A stretch of DNA of 64,000 nt from Marinomonas transparens (GCF_016463975.1 NZ_JAEMNX010000018.1:57705-121704); one strand, 5' to 3'. Shown: positions 1-10,150, numbered from the stretch's first letter. Notes: generated from the sequence alone by a model not told the origin. A program made the numbers and translations.

Positions 1-965
1 ATACCCCATTAGAAGCACTTGAGGAGCTAACCGATAAGCTTGGCGGGAACTTTTATCAAGGCAGACTAAGCCGCCAAGAAGTTGCCAGCATTACCAACAA
101 AAAACGTGATAACAAGCAAACACAGCAGGCTGATAATAAGAGCATTAATTGGACAGAACAGGGCCATTGGTTTGCTTTACCCTTCTTATTATGGCTTGCC
201 TTACAGTTCAGAAAAGGCGCCTTGATGCTGCTACTGCTCGGTATTTTTACCTTGCCTTCGCAAAAACTCATGGCGTCCCCACTTGATTGGTTTATGACTC
301 AAGACCAAAAAGCACAACAGGCTGTCGATCAAGGCAACTGGCAACAAGCCGATGAACTCTTTCAGCTACCAGAATGGAAAGCCGCTTCCTCATATGCCCT
401 AAAGAACTATCCAGAGACGATAGCATCCCTTGAAAAAATCGATCGTAACGCGGCAGCAAATTACAATCTCGGTAACGCCCTAGCCTTAGCCGGCAAAACA
501 CGAGAAGCCATGCAAGCCTACGAGAAAGCATTAGAGCAAGATCCTTCTTTCAAGGAAGCAAAGGACAATCTAGACTATCTAAAGCAACAAGAAAAACAGC
601 AGCAAAAACGTCAGTCCGACAACAAAAAACAAGATAGCCAACAAGGTCAAAAGCAAAACCAACCATCAGCGAACGATAAGAAAGATCAAAACCAGCAACC
701 TGACTCAAAAAAAGATAATAAAAAGAACGAAAAACAAGACAACAAGAAAGCGTCTGAGGATAATGAAGAAGATGGCGATCAAGACAAACAACCATCACTT
801 GAAGAAGCGCAAAAGCAAAAAGAAGATAAGCAAGCTCTAAACCAGTGGCTTAGACAAATTCAGGATGACCCAGGATTACTTCTTCAGCGTAAGCTCTGGT
901 ATCTACACCAAGAGCGACGTAATGAAAACCGATATAAGCAAGAGGATGGGCTAAACCCATGGTAG
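1..965 (+). CDS. BatB/BatC-like VWA-TPR protein, C-terminal part (cut by window edge)
   Basis: The reading frame is open from the left edge (first whole codon at base 3), so this is the C-terminal part of a larger protein. An internal ATG near 222 is not a credible start because the upstream codons continue the same protein. Visible order: the end of a probable von Willebrand A domain, a hydrophobic segment (about bases 160-280), a TPR region (NYNLGNALALAGKTREAMQA around 460-520), then a long K/Q/D/N-rich low-complexity tail and a short ordered C-terminus ending in NPW. Bat proteins are membrane-anchored proteins linked to stress or aerotolerance in other bacteria; their biochemical role is unclear. 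The next gene, batD, overlaps its end by 7 bases, so they are one operon. Confidence 0.8.
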   Translation, partial: TPLEALEELTDKLGGNFYQGRLSRQEVASITNKKRDNKQTQQADNKSINWTEQGHWFALPFLLWLALQFRKGALMLLLLGIFTLPSQKLMASPLDWFMTQDQKAQQAVDQGNWQQADELFQLPEWKAASSYALKNYPETIASLEKIDRNAAANYNLGNALALAGKTREAMQAYEKALEQDPSFKEAKDNLDYLKQQEKQQQKRQSDNKKQDSQQGQKQNQPSANDKKDQNQQPDSKKDNKKNEKQDNKKASEDNEEDGDQDKQPSLEEAQKQKEDKQALNQWLRQIQDDPGLLLQRKLWYLHQERRNENRYKQEDGLNPW

Positions 966-2782
966 CAAAGCACTATTTCTTTTTTCTAAAACAAAAGGAT
1001 AAATTTTATCCTTTGCTTTTTATACTCATGCTGGCCTTGCTATTCACCCTGCTACCCACATCAGTCTATGCAGATACCGTTAGTGCTTCTCTGGACAAAA
1101 CAACCACGACAGAAAATGAAGTCGTCCAACTCACTCTACGAGCAGATTTTACCAATACGGGAGATGGGCCAGATTTAAGCTCTTTGCAAAGAGATTTTGA
1201 GGTGCTAGGAAAAAGCCAAACCAGTCAATTCAGCTTTAATTTAGGTACCAATAAGGCTTTAAGCTATTGGGTCGTATCCCTGATGCCTAAGTCTGTCGGC
1301 ACCTTTGAGATCCCCCCAATTAAAATTGGTGATCATCAATCACAGCCTCTTAAATTAATTGTGAAAAACTCACCTCAATTACTCGATGCCAACGGCAACC
1401 CTCCTGTCATAGTTAAAATATCGGTGTCCGAGCTCAACCCCTACCTACAACAAGAAGTCGTATTAAGCGTCAAACTCTATACCTCAGTGACCTTACAAAA
1501 TGCCAATCGCTCGGTTCCCACTCATCCAGATCTTGTCATTGAGCGACTCACTGATGACCAGATGGATTACCAAACCGTCAATGGCACCCAATATCAAGTA
1601 TTAATACGCGACTATTTAGTGTTTCCACAACGTAGTGGTGAATTGTCTATCCCACCACAAACCTTACAGGCGATGATCAATACTTCTACTGGCAGAAGAA
1701 TGATCAAGGTACAAAGTGAAGCAATTAATCTGCAAGTGCTCCCGATTCCAGCCAGCTACCCAACGGATACCTGGCTACCCAGCAAACAAGTCTCTATCTC
1801 CACTGCACTCACTAAAACCTCAGACAAACCTAGAGTGGGCGACACTTTAATCTGGACCATAAATATTGATGCAAAAGGCGCCTTACCTGAGCAAATCCCA
1901 CCATTGGATTTTAATAGCACCCGATCCTATAAGCTTTATCCAAAGCCAGCACAATTTAGTAGTCAAAAAACCATCAACGGTGTCACTGGCAAGCAAGTCA
2001 TCAGTGTCGAAGTGGTTCCGACAGATAAGGGCGTTATTTCTCTACCTGATGTCAGCATCACCTATTGGAATACAAACAAACGCGCTGTTCATACAGTAAG
2101 CGCCAAGACTAAAGGCCTTGATATTGCCCCCTTACCTATGGGCTCAAAATTATCCAATGAAACCACCGAAAATAAAAAACTCAGTGAACCGCTACCACCA
2201 CAAACGCGCTCTGTAGCCCCTATTTCTCTGGCTAAAAAACAGCTAGAAGACACTAACAATGTGGATACGCCAAAATCCATTGATGTGGCACTAAGTCATA
2301 AAAACTCTGGCTTTTCATGGCGTGACTATACTATTTTTGGCTTGCTCATTGTCTCAGCTGCCATGCTTGCTAGTTGGACTTTTATTTGGTTCAAAAGGAA
2401 ACAGCAAACACCTACAGAAGAAGCGGTTCCAACCTTACAAGAGTTTGCTCCGTTAAGTTCATCAGATGAAAAAAGCGCCTACAGAAACCTAATAGCCTGC
2501 TGTCGAAACAGTGATTTAACACAATTGCGCTCTCACCTTTTAGAATGGGCACGCCATAGATGGGGTGACAGCGAAATACGCACAATTGATGATATAAAAC
2601 GCCTTTCCTCCTCAGTACTCATCACTCAGCTACTAATGGAAGCCGAGTTAATGATGTATTCCAATAATACTAGCCACCAGTGGCAGGGAGACGCTCTTGC
2701 TGATGCATTGGAAGAGTATTCAACGGGAGAGGCAAAACAAACTCAAGAAAGTCAGTTAAAGAGCCTCTACCCTAACTTTTAA
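959..2782 (+). CDS. batD: BatD-family membrane protein
   Basis: A 607-residue protein with an N-terminal signal or anchor (hydrophobic run at about residues 17-37, ending VYA), a long periplasmic beta-rich region, one membrane segment at about residues 452-477 followed by KRK, and a cytoplasmic tail. This layout is that of BatD (BatD/oxygen-tolerance family), which works with the VWA proteins BatA and BatB. The start overlaps the stop of the upstream Bat gene, so translation is probably coupled. The family call rests on architecture and context. The molecular function of Bat proteins is not established. Confidence 0.82.
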   Translation: MVAKHYFFFLKQKDKFYPLLFILMLALLFTLLPTSVYADTVSASLDKTTTTENEVVQLTLRADFTNTGDGPDLSSLQRDFEVLGKSQTSQFSFNLGTNKALSYWVVSLMPKSVGTFEIPPIKIGDHQSQPLKLIVKNSPQLLDANGNPPVIVKISVSELNPYLQQEVVLSVKLYTSVTLQNANRSVPTHPDLVIERLTDDQMDYQTVNGTQYQVLIRDYLVFPQRSGELSIPPQTLQAMINTSTGRRMIKVQSEAINLQVLPIPASYPTDTWLPSKQVSISTALTKTSDKPRVGDTLIWTINIDAKGALPEQIPPLDFNSTRSYKLYPKPAQFSSQKTINGVTGKQVISVEVVPTDKGVISLPDVSITYWNTNKRAVHTVSAKTKGLDIAPLPMGSKLSNETTENKKLSEPLPPQTRSVAPISLAKKQLEDTNNVDTPKSIDVALSHKNSGFSWRDYTIFGLLIVSAAMLASWTFIWFKRKQQTPTEEAVPTLQEFAPLSSSDEKSAYRNLIACCRNSDLTQLRSHLLEWARHRWGDSEIRTIDDIKRLSSSVLITQLLMEAELMMYSNNTSHQWQGDALADALEEYSTGEAKQTQESQLKSLYPNF

Positions 2783-2817
2783 AAACAGCAACGCATACTA
2801 AGGAAAAGACAATCATC

Positions 2818-3735
2818 ATGGTAGCATTTCAATCTGGCATTATTGCAGAAGCGTCAAGTGATGCCCTTTTTATTACATTCAATGTTAATTTATCTCAAAT
2901 TGATAAAGTCAAAGCCGCCCTAGCGACCTACCCTGAACGGGTAATACAGTTTCAACAGCAATTCCCTAATGCAGATCCTCACGCTGTAGTTGGCATTAGC
3001 AGCCAACTCTGGGATCATTTAGATCACAAACGGCCTATTCATCTCACTACCTTCCCTCATATAAAGGGCGCTGAATTTGAAGTAAAGCCCACCGATGTCG
3101 ATCTCGTACTGCACATTCGATCTTCACGACGCGATGTGACCTACCAGCTATCTAACGCTCTATATGACACACTAAAATCAAGCGTTTCACTGGTAGAAGA
3201 AATCAGTTGTTTTCAATACTTAGACAACAGAGATTTAACTGGCTTTGTTGATGGCACAGAGAACCCTGAAGGAGATAACCGCAAAAACGTTGCGCTAGTA
3301 GGAAATGAAGACACAAACTTCCAAGATGGTTCTTATTTTAACTTAATGCGTTTTATTCATGACTTAAATAAATGGGAAGCAGAGGATCTAAAAACTCAAG
3401 AGGACACTTATGGCCGAACAAAATACGCCAACGAGGAATACCCTGCTACGGAAAAGTCCGCCCACGCCCATACTAAGCGAACCTCACTGAAAGATGAAAA
3501 TGGTCAGTCTATGGAAATACTCCGCCATAGTATGCCTTATGCCTCAATGACAGAAAAAGGTTTAATGTTTGCCAGCTACAGTAAAACACCGGTTATTTTT
3601 AACCTTATGCTTGAAAGCATGATAAAAGGCGATCAAGACGGTAATACTGATCACATAATGAAGTACACCAGAGCAAAAACAGGACAAGCCTTCTTTGCCC
3701 CTTCTAACCACTGGCTAACCTCATTAGCTCAATAA
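2818..3735 (+). CDS. Dyp-type (YfeX-like) haem peroxidase
   Basis: A 305-residue cytosolic protein of the dye-decolorizing peroxidase family, about the usual length for the YfeX group. The signature GFVDGTENP near residue 143 carries the distal-pocket Asp. A conserved His lies in the segment SAHAHTKR (about residues 218-225), and the distal Arg is probably in LRHSMPYA. No signal peptide or Tat motif is visible. The family oxidises substrates with H2O2 using haem b; the physiological substrate is unknown. An AAGGA ribosome binding site precedes the ATG. It lies 35 bases after batD and before a strong terminator, so it may share the bat transcript. Confidence 0.9.
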   Translation: MVAFQSGIIAEASSDALFITFNVNLSQIDKVKAALATYPERVIQFQQQFPNADPHAVVGISSQLWDHLDHKRPIHLTTFPHIKGAEFEVKPTDVDLVLHIRSSRRDVTYQLSNALYDTLKSSVSLVEEISCFQYLDNRDLTGFVDGTENPEGDNRKNVALVGNEDTNFQDGSYFNLMRFIHDLNKWEAEDLKTQEDTYGRTKYANEEYPATEKSAHAHTKRTSLKDENGQSMEILRHSMPYASMTEKGLMFASYSKTPVIFNLMLESMIKGDQDGNTDHIMKYTRAKTGQAFFAPSNHWLTSLAQ

Positions 3736-3776
3736 ATCATTCGTTCAAAAAGCTATTATTGGATAAATCGGCGTAA

Positions 3777-3812
3777 AAAAAAGACCACTCAATGTTTGAG
3801 TGGTCTTTTTAT
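3777..3812. terminator. Bidirectional intrinsic terminator
   Basis: A perfect stem (3777-3792 with 3796-3810, three-base loop) is flanked by A and T runs. It sits between the convergent peroxidase and ppiD genes, so it can end transcription from both sides. Confidence 0.9.
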
Positions 3813-3870
3813 TTTAGAGTAGAATAATTTTGTTAAATCCACTCCCTATGTTTAGAAAGCAGCCTATAAC

Positions 3871-5694
3871 CTAACGCTGAATTTCTGCTTTACCCTTCAG
3901 TAAATCCAGTTGCGACTGAGTACTCAGACTCGTTTGAGTTTGATTCAAGTAACGTTCATACGCCAGTTTCTGCTCTTCTGGAACCTCTTCAGAACTAGCA
4001 ACCACGTCATTCAACTTAATCACCGCCAAGTCACCATTAGTAAGGCTCTTCACCTCAACCACTGGCTGCCCTTCTGGATGCGGTAACGTGAATGCCAAAG
4101 AAGTCAATTCATCCTGACCACGCTTAGCAAGAGCAACAGAAGTCCATTTAGTATTCACGGCACTCTTAGCAGCTTCCGCTTTAACTTTCAGTGACTCTAA
4201 TGCTTTTTCTTGCACAACCGCAGAAGTTACCTTGTCTTTGACCTCATCATAAGACTGAACCGCTTCTGCTTTATGATCTTTCAAACGCAATACAACTACC
4301 TGATCATCACTTAACTCAATCAGGTCACTGTTTTGGCCATCTTCAAGCACAGCGGCAGAAAATGCGGCAGCAATGGCTGCTGCATTGCTTGTGACATCAT
4401 CTGAGCCACCGTCACGGCCAAAATAAGCACTTTGCAGAACATCTACACCGTATTCTTTCGCTAACGGTTCTAGCTTGTCGCTTGCGTAGGCCAAATCGGT
4501 AATATCCTCATGGGCACTCAATAAAGCATCACGCTCTTTAGCGACCGACAGGCTTTGTTCTAATTCAGCTTTTTTAGACTCAAAACTTGGCACATCCGCT
4601 TTTGCAATATCATTCAGCTCAACGAGATGAAAACCATATTGAGTTTTAACCGTTTGTACTTCACCTTTTTGCATAGCAAATAGAGCATCTTCAAAATCTT
4701 TGTCCATTGCCCCTTTGGCAATATAACCTAGACTACCGCCATCATTCTTAGAACCAATATCATCAGAATATTCAGCAGATAGATCAGAAAATGTTTGGCC
4801 TGCTGCTAATTTCGCTTTGACTTCATCGATACGCGCCTGCGCCTCTTCTTCTGAGCGACTAGTAGTATCAATCAGAATATGTGAAGCCTGCCTTTCTTCT
4901 TGCGGCACATCGGCAAGAGAAGCTTGATAAGCGTCCTGTAATTCAGCATCTGTCACACTGACTTTATTTTTAAAATCAGTAGAAGAAATAACGACATAAT
5001 CCACCTTAACTTGTTCTGGTGTTTTAAAGCCTTCTTTATTCGCTTCATAATATGCGCTTAACTCGTCATCTGTAACATTGGTATTCTCAGCTTCGTCAGC
5101 CAAAGACAAGGTCACATAATCATAAGTTCGTTGTTGTGACTGAAGTTGCGCCACATCCTTAATTTGATATGGCAAAACAAACTCAGAACCAGCAATCGCA
5201 TTACGTGGTTGCTGAATCAAAACATCTTGCTTAATACGTTGCTTAAACGCTAAAGGCGTAAAACCAAGCGAACGTATAAAGTTCAGGTACTTATCCTGAT
5301 CAAACTGACCCTCTGTCTTAAATTGCTCAGCCTGTAACAAATAAGCGTTTACTTGAGCATCAGAAACACCAAGCTCTAAGCCTGTTGCCTGATTAAATAA
5401 AATAGCGCGTTGAATAAGCTCATCCAGTGCTCGACGCTGTAATAAATTATCTTCTAATAACGCGGGATCAACTTGCCCCCCCATCATAGATATTAACTGG
5501 CGGCGCTGAGTTTCTGCCCCTTGCAACATTTGAGTTCGCGTAATATCAGTACCATCTACTTCAGCGACGGTATCAGAAGAATTAAAACTGCCTACTAAGG
5601 CATCGACGCCAAATAGAGCAAAAGTCACGACGATAAAACCAACGATGATCTTTACCACAATACCTTGTGACTTATCTCTTATATCTTGGAGCAT
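3871..5694 (-). CDS. ppiD: Periplasmic folding chaperone PpiD (SurA_N/PPIC)
   Basis: An inner-membrane-anchored periplasmic chaperone that associates with the Sec translocon and helps newly exported proteins. The start chosen is the ATG at 5694, with GGAGG five bases upstream; an upstream in-frame extension would run into the tRNA terminator. The 607-residue product has one membrane segment at about residues 13-32, a SurA_N-like region, a parvulin (PPIC) domain at about residues 265-360 including QASHILI and GGSLGYIAKG, and a C-terminal chaperone region. Length and position downstream of hupB match PpiD of other gammaproteobacteria. In characterised PpiD proteins the parvulin domain has little isomerase activity; whether this copy does cannot be told. 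Confidence 0.92.
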   Translation of the reverse strand: MLQDIRDKSQGIVVKIIVGFIVVTFALFGVDALVGSFNSSDTVAEVDGTDITRTQMLQGAETQRRQLISMMGGQVDPALLEDNLLQRRALDELIQRAILFNQATGLELGVSDAQVNAYLLQAEQFKTEGQFDQDKYLNFIRSLGFTPLAFKQRIKQDVLIQQPRNAIAGSEFVLPYQIKDVAQLQSQQRTYDYVTLSLADEAENTNVTDDELSAYYEANKEGFKTPEQVKVDYVVISSTDFKNKVSVTDAELQDAYQASLADVPQEERQASHILIDTTSRSEEEAQARIDEVKAKLAAGQTFSDLSAEYSDDIGSKNDGGSLGYIAKGAMDKDFEDALFAMQKGEVQTVKTQYGFHLVELNDIAKADVPSFESKKAELEQSLSVAKERDALLSAHEDITDLAYASDKLEPLAKEYGVDVLQSAYFGRDGGSDDVTSNAAAIAAAFSAAVLEDGQNSDLIELSDDQVVVLRLKDHKAEAVQSYDEVKDKVTSAVVQEKALESLKVKAEAAKSAVNTKWTSVALAKRGQDELTSLAFTLPHPEGQPVVEVKSLTNGDLAVIKLNDVVASSEEVPEEQKLAYERYLNQTQTSLSTQSQLDLLKGKAEIQR

Positions 5695-5720
5695 TACTGC
5701 CTCCATAATGAGTTTAAATA

Positions 5721-5754
5721 AAAAAGGTGCATTCCGCTTGGAATACACCTTTTG
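5721..5754 (-). terminator. Terminator after hupB/tRNA-Asp
   Basis: An inverted repeat (5722-5735 with 5740-5753, one mismatch), A/T-flanked, lies just after the 3' end of tRNA-Asp on the minus strand and before ppiD. It probably ends the hupB-tRNA transcript and partly insulates ppiD. Confidence 0.65.
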
Positions 5755-5761
5755 TGTCTAA

Positions 5762-5838
5762 TGGCGGAACAGACGGGACTCGAACCCGCGACCCCCTGCG
5801 TGACAGGCAGGTATTCTAACCAACTGAACTACTGCTCC
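5762..5838 (-). tRNA. tRNA-Asp (GTC)
   Basis: A 77-base cloverleaf on the minus strand: acceptor GGAGCAG, T-loop GGTTCGAGTC, anticodon GTC in CCTGTCACG, and an encoded 3' CCA. It begins only 7 bases after the hupB stop codon with no terminator or promoter between, so it is probably processed from a hupB-tRNA transcript. Confidence 0.96.
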
Positions 5839-5845
5839 ACATGCA

Positions 5846-6118
5846 TTAGTTTACAGCGTCTTTAAGACCTTTGCCGGCTTTAAAGCCAGGAACCTTCGCT
5901 GCTTTAATTTGGATTTCCTCACCAGTTTGAGGATTACGGCCTGTACGCGCCGCACGCTCTTTTACTGCAAAAGTACCAAAACCTACCAATGTAACTTGGT
6001 CACCTTTTGCCAAAGCCGCTTCAATTGCTTTTAGTGTAGCGTCAAGTGCGTTGCTTGCAGAAGCTTTAGATAGGTCCGCAGACGCAGCAATAGCATCAAT
6101 CAATTCAGATTTGTTCAC
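5846..6118 (-). CDS. hupB: DNA-binding protein HU-beta
   Basis: A 90-residue nucleoid protein of the HU/IHF family that bends and compacts DNA as a dimer. The sequence shows the N-terminal helices ([12 protein letters not shown]), the [18 protein letters not shown] signature at residues 46-63 that forms the beta-arm, and the usual C-terminal helix. The start is a GTG preceded by AAGGGG at good spacing. It lies between lon and ppiD, the common gammaproteobacterial order. A strong sigma-70-like promoter is visible upstream (6207-6236), so it is expressed separately from lon. tRNA-Asp follows at 7 bases. Confidence 0.97.
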   Translation of the reverse strand: MNKSELIDAIAASADLSKASASNALDATLKAIEAALAKGDQVTLVGFGTFAVKERAARTGRNPQTGEEIQIKAAKVPGFKAGKGLKDAVN

Positions 6119-6206
6119 GTTTTACCCCTTCAGTATTTTTTTTTCATGGTTCCTTTAGTAACATTTCGGCACTGTATAAAAGCCTACCGACAAGGCCGAG
6201 CAAGAA

Positions 6207-6236
6207 GTTATACAAGCCTGTACTACTTCCTGTCAA
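6207..6236 (-). promoter_or_regulatory. Sigma-70-like promoter for hupB
   Basis: On the minus strand, a perfect TTGACA (6231-6236) is followed after 18 bases by TATAAC (6207-6212), about 90 bases upstream of the hupB start. No other minus-strand start is nearer. Confidence 0.65.
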
Positions 6237-6249
6237 CACAGTATCTAAC

Positions 6250-8643
6250 TTAATGATGACTCACAGACTCTTGTTCATCAACAGTTTTTTCCTTCGAAGG
6301 TAAGGTTTTTACCTTTTTTGGTGAAGGAATGTACTCCAAAGCAATATCCAGCACTTCGTCAATCCATTTTACAGGAACAACTTGAATATCCGCTTTGATA
6401 TTATCCGGTATTTCTTTTAAATCTCGTGCATTTTCTTGCGGGATAATAACGGTCTTGATACCCCCCCTGTGAGCCGCGAGAAGCTTCTCTTTAAGCCCAC
6501 CTATAGGTAGCACCTCCCCACGCAGCGTAATCTCCCCAGTCATCGCCACAGACGCCCTTACAGGAATTTTTGCAAGCACCGAGACGATAGCAACGCACAT
6601 AGCAACCCCAGCACTTGGCCCATCCTTCGGTGTCGCCCCTTCTGGAACATGCAAATGCAGGTCAATTTTTTCATGAAAATCTTCTTCAATTCCCAAGCCA
6701 GCCGCCCGACTCCGTACAACGGTCAGAGCTGCCTGAATAGATTCTTGCATCACATCCCCCAAAGAGCCGGTTTTTACATGACGCCCCTTACCCGGAACGC
6801 CCGCCGCCTCTATGGTGAGCAACTCTCCGCCGACAGAAGTCCAAGCCAAACCAGTAACTTGCCCAATCTGATTTTTTTCTTCTGCTTTACCGTAACTAAA
6901 TTTGTGCACGCCAGAAAATTCTTCGAGATTCGCACTGGCCACTTCAACCGCTTTCTTTACACTTTCTTTACTTAGTGCTTGCTGTTTAACGACACGACGA
7001 CAAATTTTACTCAACTCTCTTTCTAACCCACGAACACCAGCTTCCTTAGTGTAATAGCGAATAACATCCATCAGCGCATCGTCCGAGACCTGAATTTCTT
7101 GCTCCTTCAAACCCGATAATTTTATTTGTTTCGGTAGCAAGTAACGCTTAGCAATATTGAGTTTTTCATCTTCGGTATAACCAGGAATCCGAATCACTTC
7201 CATACGATCCAACAATGGCCCCGGAATATTCATGCTATTAGAGGTACAGATGAACATCACGTCCGAAAGATCATAATCCACTTCAAGGTAATGATCGTTA
7301 AAGGTGTGGTTTTGCTCTGGGTCAAGTACTTCTAACAAAGCTGACGCTGGATCACCACGCTGGTCCATGCCCATTTTGTCAATTTCATCGAGCAAGAAAA
7401 GCGGGTTTCTAACCTTCACTTTGGCAAGTTTCTGCAGCAGTTTACCCGGCATTGAACCAATATAAGTACGGCGATGGCCTCGAATTTCAGCCTCATCTCG
7501 CACTCCACCTAGGGACATACGAACGTATTTACGATTCACCGCTTTCGCGATTGATTGCCCTAGAGAGGTTTTACCAACACCTGGAGGCCCAACTAGGCAA
7601 AGCACGGGCCCTTTTACCTTTTTCACTCGCTGCTGAACAGCCAAGAACTCTAAAATGCGTTCTTTCACATCCTGCAAGCCATAGTGATCTTGGTTAAGAA
7701 TTTTTTCAGCATAAGCTAGGTCGTTACGTACTTTGCTGCGTTTTTTCCAAGGCAGAGAAATCAACCAATCAATATAACCACGAACCACAGTTGCTTCAGC
7801 CGACATAGGAGACATCATGCGCAGCTTTTTCAATTCAGCTTCTGCTTTCTCCGTCGCCTCAACAGACATACCTGATTCAGTAATTTTTTCTTGCAGCATA
7901 TCCAATTCGTTGCCGCCATCTTCCATATCACCCAGTTCTTTTTGAATGGCTTTCATTTGCTCATTCAAATAATACTCACGCTGGCTTTTTTCCATTTGCT
8001 TCTTAACACGACTACGAATGCTTTTTTCTAAATGCGCTATATCTAGCTCGCCATCCATCAAGCCCATCAGATATTCGCCACGCCCAGTCAAAGACTCTAT
8101 TTCTAGCACTTTCTGCTTATCTTCAAGCTTAAGGCTCATATGCCCCGTAATACTATCAATCAGCTTAGACAAATCATCTATCGATTTAACCGAGGTGACG
8201 ACTTCAGCAGGAATACGCTTACTACCAGCAACATACTCATCTAATTGTTTAAGCAAGGCATGACGAATAACACTATGCTCTTCTTGGTTTTCACCCTCCG
8301 CCTCCACTTCAACAACTTTACCTAGCACAAAGCCATCAGCATCTTCCATTGACTCAAGACGAGCTCGGCTTCCCCCTTCAACCAAGACTTTAACAGTCCC
8401 ATCAGGGAGGCGAAGCAATTGCATCACCTTGGCCGTTGTACCAATAGAATATAAATCCGCCAATTGCGGATCATCCTTAGAAGCATCTTGCTGAGCCACT
8501 AAAAAGACATATTTATCATTTTCCATTGCCGACTCTAGAGCCGCGATAGATTTGGCTCGACCCACAAACAAGGGCAATACCATATGAGGATATACCACCA
8601 CATCACGAAGTGGCAGCATTGGAAGGAGCAAAGATTCTGACAT
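6250..8643 (-). CDS. lon: ATP-dependent protease Lon
   Basis: A 797-residue AAA+ serine protease of the cytosol that degrades misfolded and regulatory proteins. Domains in order: N-terminal substrate-binding LON domain (residues 1 to about 200, starting LLPMLPLRDVVVYPHMVLPL), a coiled-coil linker, the AAA+ module with Walker A GPPGVGKTS (near residue 355) and Walker B LFLLDEIDKMG, then the protease domain with the catalytic Ser in GPSAGVAMC and Lys in GGLKEKLLAAHRGG. All catalytic residues are present and the length is normal. It follows clpX in the same direction after a terminator and a gap of about 210 bases. A clear heat-shock promoter was not recognised there. Confidence 0.98.
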   Translation of the reverse strand: MSESLLLPMLPLRDVVVYPHMVLPLFVGRAKSIAALESAMENDKYVFLVAQQDASKDDPQLADLYSIGTTAKVMQLLRLPDGTVKVLVEGGSRARLESMEDADGFVLGKVVEVEAEGENQEEHSVIRHALLKQLDEYVAGSKRIPAEVVTSVKSIDDLSKLIDSITGHMSLKLEDKQKVLEIESLTGRGEYLMGLMDGELDIAHLEKSIRSRVKKQMEKSQREYYLNEQMKAIQKELGDMEDGGNELDMLQEKITESGMSVEATEKAEAELKKLRMMSPMSAEATVVRGYIDWLISLPWKKRSKVRNDLAYAEKILNQDHYGLQDVKERILEFLAVQQRVKKVKGPVLCLVGPPGVGKTSLGQSIAKAVNRKYVRMSLGGVRDEAEIRGHRRTYIGSMPGKLLQKLAKVKVRNPLFLLDEIDKMGMDQRGDPASALLEVLDPEQNHTFNDHYLEVDYDLSDVMFICTSNSMNIPGPLLDRMEVIRIPGYTEDEKLNIAKRYLLPKQIKLSGLKEQEIQVSDDALMDVIRYYTKEAGVRGLERELSKICRRVVKQQALSKESVKKAVEVASANLEEFSGVHKFSYGKAEEKNQIGQVTGLAWTSVGGELLTIEAAGVPGKGRHVKTGSLGDVMQESIQAALTVVRSRAAGLGIEEDFHEKIDLHLHVPEGATPKDGPSAGVAMCVAIVSVLAKIPVRASVAMTGEITLRGEVLPIGGLKEKLLAAHRGGIKTVIIPQENARDLKEIPDNIKADIQVVPVKWIDEVLDIALEYIPSPKKVKTLPSKEKTVDEQESVSHH

Positions 8644-8790
8644 AGATTTTTTTCCAATCTGGGCGCATAAAAGAAAAAGCGCACTTTATATTTCAACTTT
8701 GATTAGGAAAGAGATAAGGACTAACCCAAAAATTACAAGCGTAGCAGTACTTTGAATTTAGTCTAGTTAGTGTTTTATATACAATTTTAT

Positions 8791-8835
8791 AATAAAAAGG
8801 CCGAAATTAAGTCACTAATACTCAATTTCGGCCTC
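8791..8835 (-). terminator. Terminator of clpX
   Basis: On the minus strand, a 10-base-pair stem (8824-8833 with 8799-8808) is followed by a T-rich run, 20 to 65 bases after the clpX stop. It separates clpPX from lon. Confidence 0.8.
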
Positions 8836-8855
8836 ATAGACAGATAACAGTAAAA

Positions 8856-10136
8856 TCAGCCTTTTTTAGCCAACTCTTCTTTTTCCAATACCATCAATGG
8901 TGGTGATTCACCTCTAATAGAAGACGCATCCATCACCACTTTAGTTACATCATTACGCGTTGGAAGGTCATACATACAATCCAGTAAAGCAGACTCTAAA
9001 ATACTACGTAACCCTCGAGCACCCGTCTTACGCTCTAGCGCCAACTTCGCAGCTTCACGCAGTGATTCGTCGGTAAACTCCAACTCAACACCTTCCAGCT
9101 CAAACAAGTGCTGATACTGCTTAGTAAGCGCATTCTTCGGCTGACTCAAAATGGTCATCAGCGCTTCTTCATCCAATTCTGAAAGCGTCGCCACCACCGG
9201 CAAGCGGCCTACAAATTCAGGAATCAGACCAAATTTAACCAAGTCCTCAGTTTCAACACGGTGTACCGCTTCAGAGAAGGATCGCCCTTCATCTTTGCTT
9301 TTCACTTTTGCTGAAAAACCAATACTGCTCTTTTCTGTTCTTTCACTAATAACGCGCTCAAGACCTGCAAATGCCCCGCCACAGATAAACAGAATGTTTG
9401 AAGTATCTACTTGCAAAAACTCTTGCTGAGGGTGCTTACGTCCGCCTTGAGGAGGCACAGAAGCAACCGTGCCTTCAATTAATTTCAATAAAGCCTGCTG
9501 CACACCCTCACCCGATACATCACGGGTAATCGAAGGGTTATCAGACTTTCTTGAAATTTTATCTATCTCATCGATATAAACAATACCGCGCTGCGCTTTA
9601 TCCACATCATAGTCACAATTTTGTAAAAGCTTCTGAATGATGTTCTCTACATCTTCCCCCACATAACCTGCTTCGGTTAGTGTCGTCGCATCAGCAATCG
9701 TAAAAGGCACATCCAAAACACGAGCCAAAGTCTGCGCAAGCAATGTTTTACCACTACCCGTTGGACCAATCAGTAAGATATTACTTTTACCAAGTTCAAT
9801 GCTGGTATCAGTTTTACCTTGATGGCGCAAACGCTTGTAATGGTTATAAACCGCCACAGCCAAAACACGCTTAGCTTTATCCTGACCTATTACATAGTCA
9901 TCAAGAGAAGCACTTAATTTAGATGGTGTTGGCAAATCATCTTCAACATCACCTTCTGCACCAGCCTGAGAAAGCTCTTGTGTAATAATGTTATTACACA
10001 GATCCACACACTCATTACAGATATAAACAGAAGGCCCTGCAATCAGCTTCTTAACTTCGTCTTGACTCTTTCCACAAAAAGAACAATACAATAGTCGATC
10101 AGAGTGGTCGCCACGGCTAAAATTATCATCCGACAT
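8856..10136 (-). CDS. clpX: ClpX unfoldase subunit of ClpXP
   Basis: A 426-residue AAA+ unfoldase that recognises tagged or native substrates and feeds them into ClpP. The N-terminal zinc-binding domain has the CSFC and CNEC cysteine pairs (residues about 19-22 and 40-43). The AAA+ core has Walker [13 protein letters not shown], the pore-loop GYVGEDVE, Walker [11 protein letters not shown], and the IGF loop (SSIGFSAK) that docks on ClpP. Length and motifs are complete. It follows clpP by 14 bases, so the two are one operon. Confidence 0.98.
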   Translation of the reverse strand: MSDDNFSRGDHSDRLLYCSFCGKSQDEVKKLIAGPSVYICNECVDLCNNIITQELSQAGAEGDVEDDLPTPSKLSASLDDYVIGQDKAKRVLAVAVYNHYKRLRHQGKTDTSIELGKSNILLIGPTGSGKTLLAQTLARVLDVPFTIADATTLTEAGYVGEDVENIIQKLLQNCDYDVDKAQRGIVYIDEIDKISRKSDNPSITRDVSGEGVQQALLKLIEGTVASVPPQGGRKHPQQEFLQVDTSNILFICGGAFAGLERVISERTEKSSIGFSAKVKSKDEGRSFSEAVHRVETEDLVKFGLIPEFVGRLPVVATLSELDEEALMTILSQPKNALTKQYQHLFELEGVELEFTDESLREAAKLALERKTGARGLRSILESALLDCMYDLPTRNDVTKVVMDASSIRGESPPLMVLEKEELAKKG

Positions 10137-10150
10137 TTAATCCACCCTTT

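Noticed and set aside
222..965. A separate TPR gene starting at the ATG at 222
   Set aside because: The frame is open to the left edge and the upstream codons read as a continuous Bat protein with a VWA-like end and a membrane segment, so 222 is internal.
8644..8855. Heat-shock (sigma-32) promoter upstream of lon
   Set aside because: I looked for CTTGAAA and CCCCAT-like boxes at suitable spacing on the minus strand and found only partial matches.
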